A DNA stretch of 20,310 nt, taken from assembly GCA_040905925.1 (NCBI GenBank), contig JBBDQO010000110.1, positions 1-20,310 on the forward strand, given 5' to 3'. The position numbers and the translations under genes are program-made. Below, one piece after another: positions 13,001 to 20,310 of this stretch. Position 1 is the first letter of the stretch, and each line of letters begins with the position of its first letter. The notes under the pieces were generated by a model. It saw only the letters and a program-made list of their open reading frames with translations. It did no database searches and had not been told where the DNA came from. The stretch comes from JALYNX01 sp040905925 (GTDB taxonomy: Bacteria > Actinomycetota > Acidimicrobiia > Spongiisociales > ZC4RG35).

Positions 13001-15424
13001 ATGAACTACGACCATCAGAAGATCGAGGCCAAATGGCAGAAGCGTTGGGACGAAGACCGCGTCTTCAATGTGACCGAAGACCCCTCGAAGCCCAAGTTCT
13101 ACAACGTCGCCATGTATCCGTACCCGTCGGGCGACCTCCACATGGGCCACCTTCGCAATTACTCATACATCGATCTGATTACCCGTTACAAGATCATGCA
13201 GGGATACAACGTCCTCGGGCCGATGGGTTGGGACAGCTTCGGCCTACCCGCAGAGAACAGGGCGATCGAAAACGGCATCTCTCCCCGCATCAGTGTCGAA
13301 GAGCAGATCGTTCGGATGAAGGAGCATTTCCGCCTTTTCGGAGCGGCCTTCGACTGGGACCGGGAGCTGGCAAGCCACGATCCCCATTTCTACCACTGGG
13401 ATCAATGGCTCTTCCTCGAACTGTTCGACCGCGGATTGGCATACAAGGAGTTTGCCCCCGTCAATTGGTGCCCGAAAGACAACACAGTGCTGGCCAACGA
13501 GCAGGTTGTCGACGGCGCTTGTGAGCGATGCGGGACGACGGTTGAGAAACGGGACCTGAACCAGTGGTTCTTTAAGATCACCGATTACGCCGACCGGCTT
13601 CTCGATGACCTCGACCAACTCGACGAATGGCCCGACCGGGTTCGGACCATGCAGCGCAACTGGATCGGGCGGTCCGAGGGCGCCCGTTTCGAGATCGAGG
13701 TACAGGGGGGCGCTCACCGCTTCGAGGTCTTCACCACGCGACCCGACACCATCTTCGGGATGACCTTCTGTGTGCTCGCTCCCGAGCACCCCCTTGTCGA
13801 GGCCCTGATATCCGGCAAGGACACCGAGAGGGAGGTTCAGGATTATGTGACCGCGGCCCGCCGGGCGACTGATATCGAGCGGATGGCCGAGGGCGAGAAG
13901 ACCGGGATGTTCACCGGTGCCTATGCGCTGAACCCGGTGAATGACCAGCTGGTTCCGATATACGTGGCCGAGTACGTGCTAATGGGTTACGGGACCGGGG
14001 CGATCATGGGTGTCCCCGGTCAGGATCAACGCGACTGGGACTTCGCCACCAAGTATGGCTTGGAGATCATCAGGACCGTGGATGCACCCCGGGATTGGGA
14101 AGGGGAGGCGTATCTCGGGGACGGGACAACCATCAACTCGGGTTTTCTGAACGGTCTCGATCAAACCTCAGCCAAGCAGGTCATCATTGAATGGCTCGAG
14201 GAGAAGGGAATCGGCGAAGGCGCGATCCAGTACCGGTTGCGTGACTGGCTGATCTCGCGTCAGCGGTACTGGGGGTGCCCGATCCCCATAGTCGAGTGTG
14301 ACGAATGCGGGGTGGTACCGGTTCCGAGAGAGCAGCTTCCGGTCGAGCTCCCCGATGTCGAGGACTATGCCCCTGAGGGTCGGTCACCGCTGGCTGCGGT
14401 CCCCGAATTCGTCAATACCGTGTGCCCATCATGCGAGGGCCCGGCTCGCCGGGAGACCGACACCATGGACACCTTTGTCGACTCGTCGTGGTACTTCTTC
14501 CGCTACACCGACGCACATAACGACCACGCGATCTTCGACCCGGCGAAGGCGAGTTACTGGATGCCGATCGACCAATACATCGGCGGTGTCGAGCACGCCA
14601 TCCTCCACCTGCTCTACGCCCGCTTCATCACCAAGTTCCTCTTCGACATCGGGCTGAGCTCGGTGACGGAGCCTTTCGCCAGGCTCTTCACCCAGGGGAT
14701 GTTGGTCCTGGCGGGCGGAAAGATGTCCAAGTCGAAGGGCAACGTTGTTGCCCCCGACGACTACTACCGAGCCTACGGGGCTGACGCGATTCGCCTGTTC
14801 GAGTTGTTCGTGGGCCCGCCCACAGATGACGCGGTTTGGAACGACTCTGGGGTCGCCGGCACGAAGCGGTTCCTGGATCGAGTGTGGCGGATGGGCACGA
14901 TTGGACATCCATACCTAGATCGGGTGGCTGATAGCCGAGACCACGAACTCCTGAGCGAGACGCACAGAGCTTTAAAGCGGGTCACGGAGGACGTCGATCG
15001 ATTCCATTTCAACACGACCGTGTCCTCCCTGATGTCGCTGGCAAACGTGTTCCAGGATTACCTGGGCGACCAGCCGCGGGCCGAGACCTTCAAAGAGGCT
15101 TATCGACTGATGCTCCTGATGCTTTCCCCAATGGCGCCACACATCGCCCACGAGCTTTGGGAGCGGACCGGGCACGACTCGATGCTGGCGCTCGAACCGT
15201 GGCCGGAATGGGACGCAGATCTCGTTACGCATGACACTGTGGTTATGGTCGTCCAGGTGAACGGCAAGGTTCGAGACCGGGTCGAGGTTCCCGTCGACAT
15301 CGCGGCCGATGAGGCGGAGCGGATCGCACTCGGGCTGGAAAAGGTACAGGGCTGGATCGACGGTGCCCAGGTCCGCAATGTGATCGCCCGACCTCCCAAC
15401 GTGATCAACTTCGTGGTGGAATGA
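13001..15424 (+). CDS. leuS: Leucyl-tRNA synthetase
   Basis: This is an 807-residue class I aminoacyl-tRNA synthetase that charges tRNA-Leu with leucine in the cytosol. YPYPSGDLHMGHLRNY carries the HIGH signature (HMGH, residues 47-50) and GGKMSKSKGN the KMSKS loop (574-578). Cys pairs (CERCG, CDECG, CPSC) resemble the zinc knuckles, and TTRPDTIFGMTF marks the CP1 editing domain. The C-terminal anticodon-binding region and leucine-specific end (VNGKVRDRVEV) are complete, and length is normal. The start MNYDHQKIEAKW fits family alignments; the frame stays open to 12920 through the 51-bp element but that part is not conserved. GGAGG lies 15 bases before the ATG, unusually far. The stop overlaps the next gene by 4 bp. 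Confidence 0.97.
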   Translation: MNYDHQKIEAKWQKRWDEDRVFNVTEDPSKPKFYNVAMYPYPSGDLHMGHLRNYSYIDLITRYKIMQGYNVLGPMGWDSFGLPAENRAIENGISPRISVEEQIVRMKEHFRLFGAAFDWDRELASHDPHFYHWDQWLFLELFDRGLAYKEFAPVNWCPKDNTVLANEQVVDGACERCGTTVEKRDLNQWFFKITDYADRLLDDLDQLDEWPDRVRTMQRNWIGRSEGARFEIEVQGGAHRFEVFTTRPDTIFGMTFCVLAPEHPLVEALISGKDTEREVQDYVTAARRATDIERMAEGEKTGMFTGAYALNPVNDQLVPIYVAEYVLMGYGTGAIMGVPGQDQRDWDFATKYGLEIIRTVDAPRDWEGEAYLGDGTTINSGFLNGLDQTSAKQVIIEWLEEKGIGEGAIQYRLRDWLISRQRYWGCPIPIVECDECGVVPVPREQLPVELPDVEDYAPEGRSPLAAVPEFVNTVCPSCEGPARRETDTMDTFVDSSWYFFRYTDAHNDHAIFDPAKASYWMPIDQYIGGVEHAILHLLYARFITKFLFDIGLSSVTEPFARLFTQGMLVLAGGKMSKSKGNVVAPDDYYRAYGADAIRLFELFVGPPTDDAVWNDSGVAGTKRFLDRVWRMGTIGHPYLDRVADSRDHELLSETHRALKRVTEDVDRFHFNTTVSSLMSLANVFQDYLGDQPRAETFKEAYRLMLLMLSPMAPHIAHELWERTGHDSMLALEPWPEWDADLVTHDTVVMVVQVNGKVRDRVEVPVDIAADEAERIALGLEKVQGWIDGAQVRNVIARPPNVINFVVE

Positions 15425-15813
15425 ACGCCGCCGCGGCTCTCGCCGCTTCCGGGATCGACATCGCCGAGCTACCGCCCCTCATTCACCCGGTCAAGCCCGA
15501 GCAGGTCACGCTCCACCCGGCGCCGTACCTGATGCGCAGAGTGTGGGGCAAGGGAATCCAGGCGATGACCCTGGGCAACTCCGTCTATGTCGACCCGGTG
15601 GTCCTCGCCGGCCCGAGCAGAAAGCTGGGCTTGCTGGTCATCCACGAGTTGGTCCATGCCCGACAATGGAGAAAGGGCGGCGTCGGGCCGTTTCTCGGCA
15701 GTTATCTCAAGGATTACTTCAAAGGGCGTCGTCAGAGGCTGGGACATCGCGGGGCCTATCGCGACATCGCCCTGGAGGTCGAGGCTAGGGAGATCGCTTC
15801 CCGGTTCGCCTGA
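15421..15813 (+). CDS. Small HExxH putative metalloprotein
   Basis: This is a 130-residue protein with ATG 15421 overlapping the leuS stop (ATGA), implying translational coupling. LLVIHELVHARQW contains HELVH (75-79), the zinc-binding and catalytic signature of gluzincin peptidases. The downstream EVEARE (119-123) could supply the third ligand. Other conserved-looking parts are GNSVYVDPV and FLGSYLKDYFKGRR. It has no signal peptide. Similar short 'HELVH.RQW' proteins occur in actinobacteria with unknown function. It may be a minimal peptidase or a metal-binding protein without activity. It shares a transcript with leuS. Its TGA forms the palindrome TGATCA with the stop of the convergent ppk2 gene. 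Confidence 0.75.
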   Translation: MNAAAALAASGIDIAELPPLIHPVKPEQVTLHPAPYLMRRVWGKGIQAMTLGNSVYVDPVVLAGPSRKLGLLVIHELVHARQWRKGGVGPFLGSYLKDYFKGRRQRLGHRGAYRDIALEVEAREIASRFA

Positions 15814-16626
15814 TCAGACGACGACCAGCCCGTCGAGGTCCATGCCCGGCTCGGGGAACCTGGGATCCATCCGCTCCAGGGTCTCGACGAGGATGCTCGA
15901 CACCACCAGGTTTCGATACCACTTGCGGTTGGCGGGGACCACGTACCAGGGAGCGTGCTCGGTCGAGGTGCGGGTCAACGCCTCCTCGTAGGCTATCTGG
16001 AACTGGTCCCAGAGCCTCCGATCTTCGAGGTCACCTTGACGGAACTTCCACCGCTTGGTCGGGTCGTCGAGCCGCGCCTGAAACCGGATTCGTTGCTCCT
16101 CGGGCGAGATGTGGAGAAAGAGCTTGACGATCACGGTCCCCTCATCGGTGAGTAGACGTTCGAAATCGTTGATGTGGTGGTAGCGCTTGCGCCATCGGTC
16201 CTCCGGGACCAGATCCTTGACCCGAACCACCAGCACGTCTTCGTAATGGGACCGGTTGAAGACGGTGATGGTCCCGTTGCGAGGGACGTGGGGGTGAACC
16301 CGCCACAGATAGTCATATGCCAGCTCGAGATCTGTCGGTGGCCCGAAACTCCTGACCTCGATGCCCTGTGGATTCACGTCTCCGAAGACGTGACGGATGG
16401 TCCCGTCCTTGCCGCCGGTGTCCATCGCCTGGAGCACCACCAAGAGCCGCTGTCTGGACTCGGCCCAGAGCCGAAGTTGAAGCTCGGCGAGTCTGGCGGT
16501 CAGCCCGATGAGGGCGTTTTCACCTTCGCCCCTCTCGCCATCGAATCCCTCCTTGGAATCGGGATCGCGTGAGGACAAGTCGGCCTCCGAGCCCGGGGCC
16601 ACCCGATACCGGGTGATGTCAATCAT
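15814..16626 (-). CDS. ppk2: Polyphosphate kinase 2, class III-like
   Basis: This is a 270-residue cytosolic P-loop kinase that transfers phosphate between polyphosphate and nucleotides. LVVLQAMDTGGKDGTIRHVF contains the Walker A loop (68-76); the lid and Walker B region reads GTITVFNRSHYEDVLVVRV (~118-136). VNPQGIEVRSFGPPTDLELA and YHHINDFERLLTDEGTVIVK are typical of the single-domain polyphosphate:AMP/ADP phosphotransferase group. Length is close to that group (about 270-300). Class III assignment is by pattern resemblance, so AMP and ADP activity is inferred. The ATG at complement 16624-16626 follows AGGG inside the palindrome CCCTAGCTAGGG (16634-16645). It is divergent from comEA. Confidence 0.9.
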   Translation of the reverse strand: MIDITRYRVAPGSEADLSSRDPDSKEGFDGERGEGENALIGLTARLAELQLRLWAESRQRLLVVLQAMDTGGKDGTIRHVFGDVNPQGIEVRSFGPPTDLELAYDYLWRVHPHVPRNGTITVFNRSHYEDVLVVRVKDLVPEDRWRKRYHHINDFERLLTDEGTVIVKLFLHISPEEQRIRFQARLDDPTKRWKFRQGDLEDRRLWDQFQIAYEEALTRTSTEHAPWYVVPANRKWYRNLVVSSILVETLERMDPRFPEPGMDLDGLVVV

Positions 16627-16633
16627 CGGCGCA

Positions 16634-16645
16634 CCCTAGCTAGGG
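16634..16645. promoter_or_regulatory. Perfect 12-bp palindrome at ppk2 leader
   Basis: CCCTAGCTAGGG is its own reverse complement and contains the AGGG ribosome-binding-like sequence of the minus-strand ppk2 gene, eight bases from its start codon. It could be an operator or a hairpin that hides the binding site. It lies between divergent ppk2 and comEA. Function is inferred only. Confidence 0.35.
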
Positions 16646-16708
16646 GGTTCCGCCGCCCTCCGGGTCCTGGTAGTTAGGTCGAGGGGCGGATAGGGCGGTG
16701 GGGTCCTG

Positions 16709-17269
16709 ATGGGGAACAACACCAGTTGGGGTGTCGGGCTGTGTCTGGTCGCGATCCTGGTCGGAGCGGGGCTGGGTCTAGTCAACGATGACCAGGCCGG
16801 GCCTCCCGTGGCTCAGGACTCGGCCTCGACCACGGCTCGGATCGCCAGCCAGACCATGTCCGTCCACGTGTCCGGTTGGGTGGTCCGTCCCGGCGTGGTC
16901 GAGGTGCCCGAAGGAGCGATCGTCGCCGACGCCATCACCGCGGCCGGCGGAGCTCGACCTGGCGCCGGGCTGGAAGCGATCAATCTCGCCGGCCCAGTGT
17001 TGGCGGGTGACCAGGTGGTCGTACCCGGTCCGGACGGGGCGGCCCCCGGCGGGTCGCCGGTCGCTGCCAACGATGGGCTCCTCTCGTTGAACCGGGCCGA
17101 CGCCACCCAGCTTCAGGATCTGCCCGGTGTCGGACCTGTCCTCGCCGAGCGGATCGTTGCCCACCGTGACGCCAACGGGCCGTTTCAGACCGTAGAGGAC
17201 CTTCTCGACGTTCCGGGGATTGGCGAGGCCAAGTTGGCCGCCATCCGCGACCTGGTGACCGTGCCGTGA
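16709..17269 (+). CDS. comEA: ComEA-family DNA-binding competence protein
   Basis: This is a 186-residue membrane-anchored protein. One N-terminal span (VGLCLVAILVGAGLGLV, ~9-25) leads to a linker and an SLBB domain (~50-112, VSGWVVRPGVVEVPEGAIVA, ending INLAGPVLAGDQVVV). Two helix-hairpin-helix motifs follow at the C-terminus (LNRADATQLQDLPGVGPVLA and FQTVEDLLDVPGIGEAKLAA). In competent bacteria ComEA binds double-stranded DNA outside the membrane and hands it to ComEC. It overlaps comEC by 4 bp (GTGA), so the two are translationally coupled. The ribosome-binding site is weak (GGTGGGG). Confidence 0.93.
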   Translation: MGNNTSWGVGLCLVAILVGAGLGLVNDDQAGPPVAQDSASTTARIASQTMSVHVSGWVVRPGVVEVPEGAIVADAITAAGGARPGAGLEAINLAGPVLAGDQVVVPGPDGAAPGGSPVAANDGLLSLNRADATQLQDLPGVGPVLAERIVAHRDANGPFQTVEDLLDVPGIGEAKLAAIRDLVTVP

Positions 17270-19341
17270 AACTCGACCATCCGGCCCTGCCCCCGGTCGT
17301 TTCGAGACCGTGGGTCGGAGCCGCGATCTGCGTCTGGTTGGGGGTTGGAGCCTCAGGACTGGGTCTTTGGGGGTTGGGGGGTGTCGCCGTGCTGGTGTTG
17401 TTCCTCACAATTCGGGGGAGCACGGTGCCTGCAGCATTGAGCACGGTGGCAGTGCTCGTTTCGTTGGTGACGACCGCGCCACTTGCTCCCCTCCAGCCCG
17501 GCGCAGTCCAGGCGCCCGTTGTCATGACGACCGATGTCATGGAGGGGCGTTATGGGCCCTGGGCGCTCGCCGACACCGGAGACGGTCCGGTTCTCCTCGA
17601 CCTCCCCGAAGGGACGGTGGCCATGACCGGGCAGACGGTGTCGATCGTCGGCACCACCGACGGCAAGCCCGGCATCGTGAGAGGTGAACGCCACCGAGGC
17701 ACGGTGCGGGTCTCTCGACTGGACGTGATTGGAGACTCCGGTTCGCCGGTGTTGGCCATCGGTCAGGCCCTCCGTTCCCAGGTCATGGATCACCTCCAAC
17801 CACTCGACGATTCCAGGTCCCTGCTGGCCGGGTTTCTGATAGGGGACACCGCCGGGCTCGAGGAGATCGACGTCGTGGCCATGCGCCAGGCCGGGCTCTC
17901 GCATTTCACGGCCGTCAGCGGGTCCAACGTGGCCCTGTTTCTGGGCCTGCTCGCCGTAGCTGCCGGCCCGCTCGGCGTGGGGCCCAAACGGCGGGCAGTC
18001 ATCGGCCTGGTCGCGTTGCCCATCTACGCCGCGGCGACCCGATTCGAGCCTTCGGTGATGCGGGCCACGGTCATGGCGGGGGTGGTGCTGATCGGCCGCC
18101 TGCTCGGATTCGCCTTGGAGGCCTGGCAACTGCTGTCGGTGGCGGTGATCGGGCTTCTGATCCTCGACCCGGGGCTCGCCTTCGATGTCGGCTTTCAGTT
18201 GTCCGTAATTGCCACGGCCGGTGTCCTGATCGGGGCCCGGTGGCCGATTGAAGGGGGGCGTTGGCGGCGGGCCTTGGCCGTGACGCTCGGCGCCCAGATT
18301 GCAGTGTCACCCGTTCTGGTCCTCACTTTCCAGAAGGTGCCCCTTCTCTCTCCTCTGGTCAATCTGATCGCCGCCCCGGTCGTCGCTGCTGCCACCTTGC
18401 TCGGGGCGGTCGGAGTCACCGGGATCGACCCTCTTGTCTCGGTGGCGGCGTGGCTGGCCGGGATCGTCCTCGATCTGGCCAGAGGTGTTTCCACGTGGCC
18501 ACAGGTGGGAGGGGTCGGTCTTCTCGTCATCGGAGCACTCGCCACCCTCTTCGTGCGATTCCGCTCCCAGCGAGGGGCCTTGGCTCTGGCCGCGTCGTTA
18601 GTGCTCGTTGCCGGCCTGATCGGCCCGAGGTCGGAAGTGCCGCAGGGCGGGGTGGTGGTTTTCGACGTCGGCCAGGGCGACTCGATATTGGTCTCCGGGG
18701 GCAACGGCCGTTTCGCTCTCGTCGACGGTGGCCCGGATCAGGTGCGTCTCTTGGAGAAGCTGGGGGAGTACGGGGTGCGCCGGTTCGAGTTGGTGGTTCT
18801 CAGCCATGTCCACGCCGATCACGCCACCGGCCTGATCGGTCTCGTCGGGCGGGTTCCGGTAGGCCGGGTCTGGGCTGCAACGGACCACCATGAAACCCCG
18901 GCTTCGGTTGAGTTGTTCGCCAGGCTCAGCGAGAGTCGAGTCCTGGTCGAAGAGCCGGCTCCCGGGCAGCGATGGGACCTGGGCGGGGTGACCCTCACCG
19001 TGCTCGGTCCCCTCCGCCGGTATGCGTCACCCAACGACGAATCGATCGTCGTCATGGTCAGCGGCCGATCAATGGCGATGTTGCTCACCGGCGACATCGA
19101 GACAATCGCTCAGGGCGATCTGGGACCGCTTCAGGCCGATGTGCTCAAGGTGCCGCATCAAGGGGCCGCGACGTCCGATGCCGAATGGCTGCGGGAGGTG
19201 AGAGCCGAGCTCGCGGTGATCTCGGTAGGGCCGAACGATTTCGGGCATCCCGCCGATTGGGTGATCGAAACCCTGGAGGAGTCGGGGGCGGTGGTCAAGC
19301 GCACCGATCGGGACGGTGACGTGGTGGTCCCGTTGTCCTAG
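17266..19341 (+). CDS. comEC: ComEC/Rec2 DNA-uptake channel
   Basis: This is a 691-residue polytopic membrane protein forming the channel for single-stranded DNA in transformation. It starts at GTG 17266 inside the comEA stop. Several N-terminal spans and an OB-like external segment (~85-160) precede the competence domain (~180-430, LLAGFLIGDTAGLEEIDVVA with MRQAGLSHFTAVSGSNVALF, a family hallmark). A metallo-beta-lactamase-like domain (~460-690) carries VFDVGQGDSILV and SHVHADHATGL (His cluster near residue 514), and MAMLLTGDIE. All expected ComEC domains are present. This suggests natural transformation capacity, though the pilus genes are not in the window. Confidence 0.93.
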   Translation: MKLDHPALPPVVSRPWVGAAICVWLGVGASGLGLWGLGGVAVLVLFLTIRGSTVPAALSTVAVLVSLVTTAPLAPLQPGAVQAPVVMTTDVMEGRYGPWALADTGDGPVLLDLPEGTVAMTGQTVSIVGTTDGKPGIVRGERHRGTVRVSRLDVIGDSGSPVLAIGQALRSQVMDHLQPLDDSRSLLAGFLIGDTAGLEEIDVVAMRQAGLSHFTAVSGSNVALFLGLLAVAAGPLGVGPKRRAVIGLVALPIYAAATRFEPSVMRATVMAGVVLIGRLLGFALEAWQLLSVAVIGLLILDPGLAFDVGFQLSVIATAGVLIGARWPIEGGRWRRALAVTLGAQIAVSPVLVLTFQKVPLLSPLVNLIAAPVVAAATLLGAVGVTGIDPLVSVAAWLAGIVLDLARGVSTWPQVGGVGLLVIGALATLFVRFRSQRGALALAASLVLVAGLIGPRSEVPQGGVVVFDVGQGDSILVSGGNGRFALVDGGPDQVRLLEKLGEYGVRRFELVVLSHVHADHATGLIGLVGRVPVGRVWAATDHHETPASVELFARLSESRVLVEEPAPGQRWDLGGVTLTVLGPLRRYASPNDESIVVMVSGRSMAMLLTGDIETIAQGDLGPLQADVLKVPHQGAATSDAEWLREVRAELAVISVGPNDFGHPADWVIETLEESGAVVKRTDRDGDVVVPLS

Positions 19342-19369
19342 CCGACCCAGGGATGGGACACTTCCGACC

Positions 19370-20182
19370 ATGGACGGCAGACGTTCGATCGAGCTGGGAG
19401 CAGTTGACCTGCCGCTGGGCCAAGTCACTTACGTGATGGGTGTCATCAACATGTCACCTGACTCGAGGAACCTCCACACAATCGCCCACTCGGTCGACGA
19501 GGCGCTGCTGATGGCCGACCGCTATCGGACATGGGGAGCCACATTGATCGACCTTGGTGGCCAGTCCTCACATTTCGACAATCCGACGATTGACGAGGTC
19601 GAGGAGATCTCACGGGTCGTGCCGGTAGTCGAAGCGCTCACCGCCGAGAAGCATCTGGTGGCTATCGACACCTGGAAGCCGGATGTCGCCCGTGCCGCGG
19701 TCGATGCCGGTGCTGTGATCGTCAACGACACCGGAGGCCTGCGTGATCCGGAGATGAGATCGCTGGTAGCCCAGGCCGGGGTAGCCGCAGTTGCCGTCTA
19801 CGTAGAGGGAGCCAACCCCCACGAGGTCGACGAGGTCGAAATACGACCCGACAAGGCTCGGCACACGGCCCAAGAGTTCGGCGAGTTGATATTGGGCCTG
19901 GAGAGAGAAGGGATCCACAAGGTGATCCTCGACCCGGGAATCGCGCTCAACTACCGGGGTGACTATGAGGCGTATACCAGGATGCAGCTCGAGGTGATTG
20001 CCGGCTCCGACGAGCTGCATCGTCTCGGCAAGCCCGTCTTGATCCCGATCCCGAGAAAGCGGGATTCTCATCGGGTGGCGGCGTACATGGCTCTGGCCCT
20101 GGAGCATCGGGCGGACATCATCAGGGCTCACGATGTCGCCGTTGCCTGCGATCTGGCGAGGTTGTTCGGCAGGCTTGCCTAA
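19370..20182 (+). CDS. Divergent dihydropteroate synthase-like protein
   Basis: This is a 270-residue predicted TIM-barrel protein of the pterin-binding family. YVMGVINMSPDS (21-32) matches the folP start motif; IDLGGQSS (60-67), VAIDTWKPDVA (97-107), VIVNDTGG (116-123), VILDPGIAL (185-193) and IIRAHDV (250-256) follow in the right order. Several core residues differ from typical DHPS: GGQSSHFDNP replaces GGESTRPG, and the substrate loop reads PIPRKRDSHR instead of the usual G-x-S-R-K. It may be a second, FolP2-like paralogue or another pterin-binding enzyme rather than the folate-pathway synthase. It starts 28 bases after comEC; an in-frame start at 19316 inside comEC is unlikely. No strong ribosome-binding site. 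Confidence 0.75.
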   Translation: MDGRRSIELGAVDLPLGQVTYVMGVINMSPDSRNLHTIAHSVDEALLMADRYRTWGATLIDLGGQSSHFDNPTIDEVEEISRVVPVVEALTAEKHLVAIDTWKPDVARAAVDAGAVIVNDTGGLRDPEMRSLVAQAGVAAVAVYVEGANPHEVDEVEIRPDKARHTAQEFGELILGLEREGIHKVILDPGIALNYRGDYEAYTRMQLEVIAGSDELHRLGKPVLIPIPRKRDSHRVAAYMALALEHRADIIRAHDVAVACDLARLFGRLA

Positions 20183-20212
20183 CTGTCGGCGTGCCCGACT
20201 ACGGTCTGGCAA

Positions 20213-20310
20213 ATGGGATTGCTCCTCATCTCGGCACCTTCCAATGCCGGTCCCGGCGAGCGTCAGCGGATGCTGGACGCCGCGGCGGAGCGGTTCTCGG
20301 AGCAGGGTGT
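20213..20310 (+). CDS. TetR-family regulator, N-terminal fragment
   Basis: The first 32 codons are visible before the window ends. ATG 20213 opens MGLLLISAPSNAGPGERQRM followed by LDAAAERFSEQG, which fits the first helix of a TetR/AcrR DNA-binding domain (usually ILDAALELFAERG). The start is uncertain because no ribosome-binding site is evident and the leader is longer than usual. It lies 30 bases after the DHPS-like gene on the same strand. The ligand and target cannot be known from this fragment. Confidence 0.65.
   Translation, partial: MGLLLISAPSNAGPGERQRMLDAAAERFSEQG

Overview
The window looks like chromosomal DNA of a high-GC Gram-positive bacterium, most probably an actinobacterium of the Acidimicrobiia type. 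The basis is strong G/C preference at third codon positions, GTG and TTG starts, a DUF6458-type small membrane protein, and secreted 'GNPGD...GDWDGDG' repeat proteins; the lineage is inferred from these family features, not from a marker-gene search.

Region 1 (1-3544) looks accessory. It opens with the end of a CsbD-like stress protein and a 24-residue membrane microprotein. Two copies of one module follow: a ~90-bp repeat, a plus-strand small gene, then a minus-strand small gene. The minus-strand genes are paralogues, but the plus-strand genes are unrelated. Next comes a remnant of a tmRNA/tRNA 3' end. Its last 22 bp recur 1.47 kb to the right, and the interval carries a secreted repeat protein with a Ser/Thr tail. 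This resembles the scar of integration at a tmRNA 3' end.

Region 2 (3545-8648) holds a VOC-fold protein, a secreted PhoX/DUF839-like protein, a three-helix membrane protein, and a large secreted protein. The last joins a glycoside-hydrolase-like domain to the same repeat array seen in region 1.

Region 3 (8813-12914) holds a CPA2-type cation/proton antiporter with an unusual N-terminal extracytoplasmic domain and C-terminal stress-protein-like domains, an unrecognised minus-strand gene, and a 3-hydroxybutyryl-CoA dehydrogenase.

Region 4 (13001-20310) is housekeeping: leuS with an overlapping small HExxH protein gene, a convergent class III-like PPK2 gene, the comEA-comEC DNA-uptake pair with a 4-bp overlap, a divergent dihydropteroate synthase-like gene, and the start of a TetR-family regulator.

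The most unusual non-coding signal is a 51-bp element with terminal inverted repeats. It is present twice at identical length: upstream of the PhoX-like gene (4060-4110) and inside the divergent hbd/leuS promoter region (12928-12978). No CRISPR array, complete tRNA, rRNA or transposase was seen.
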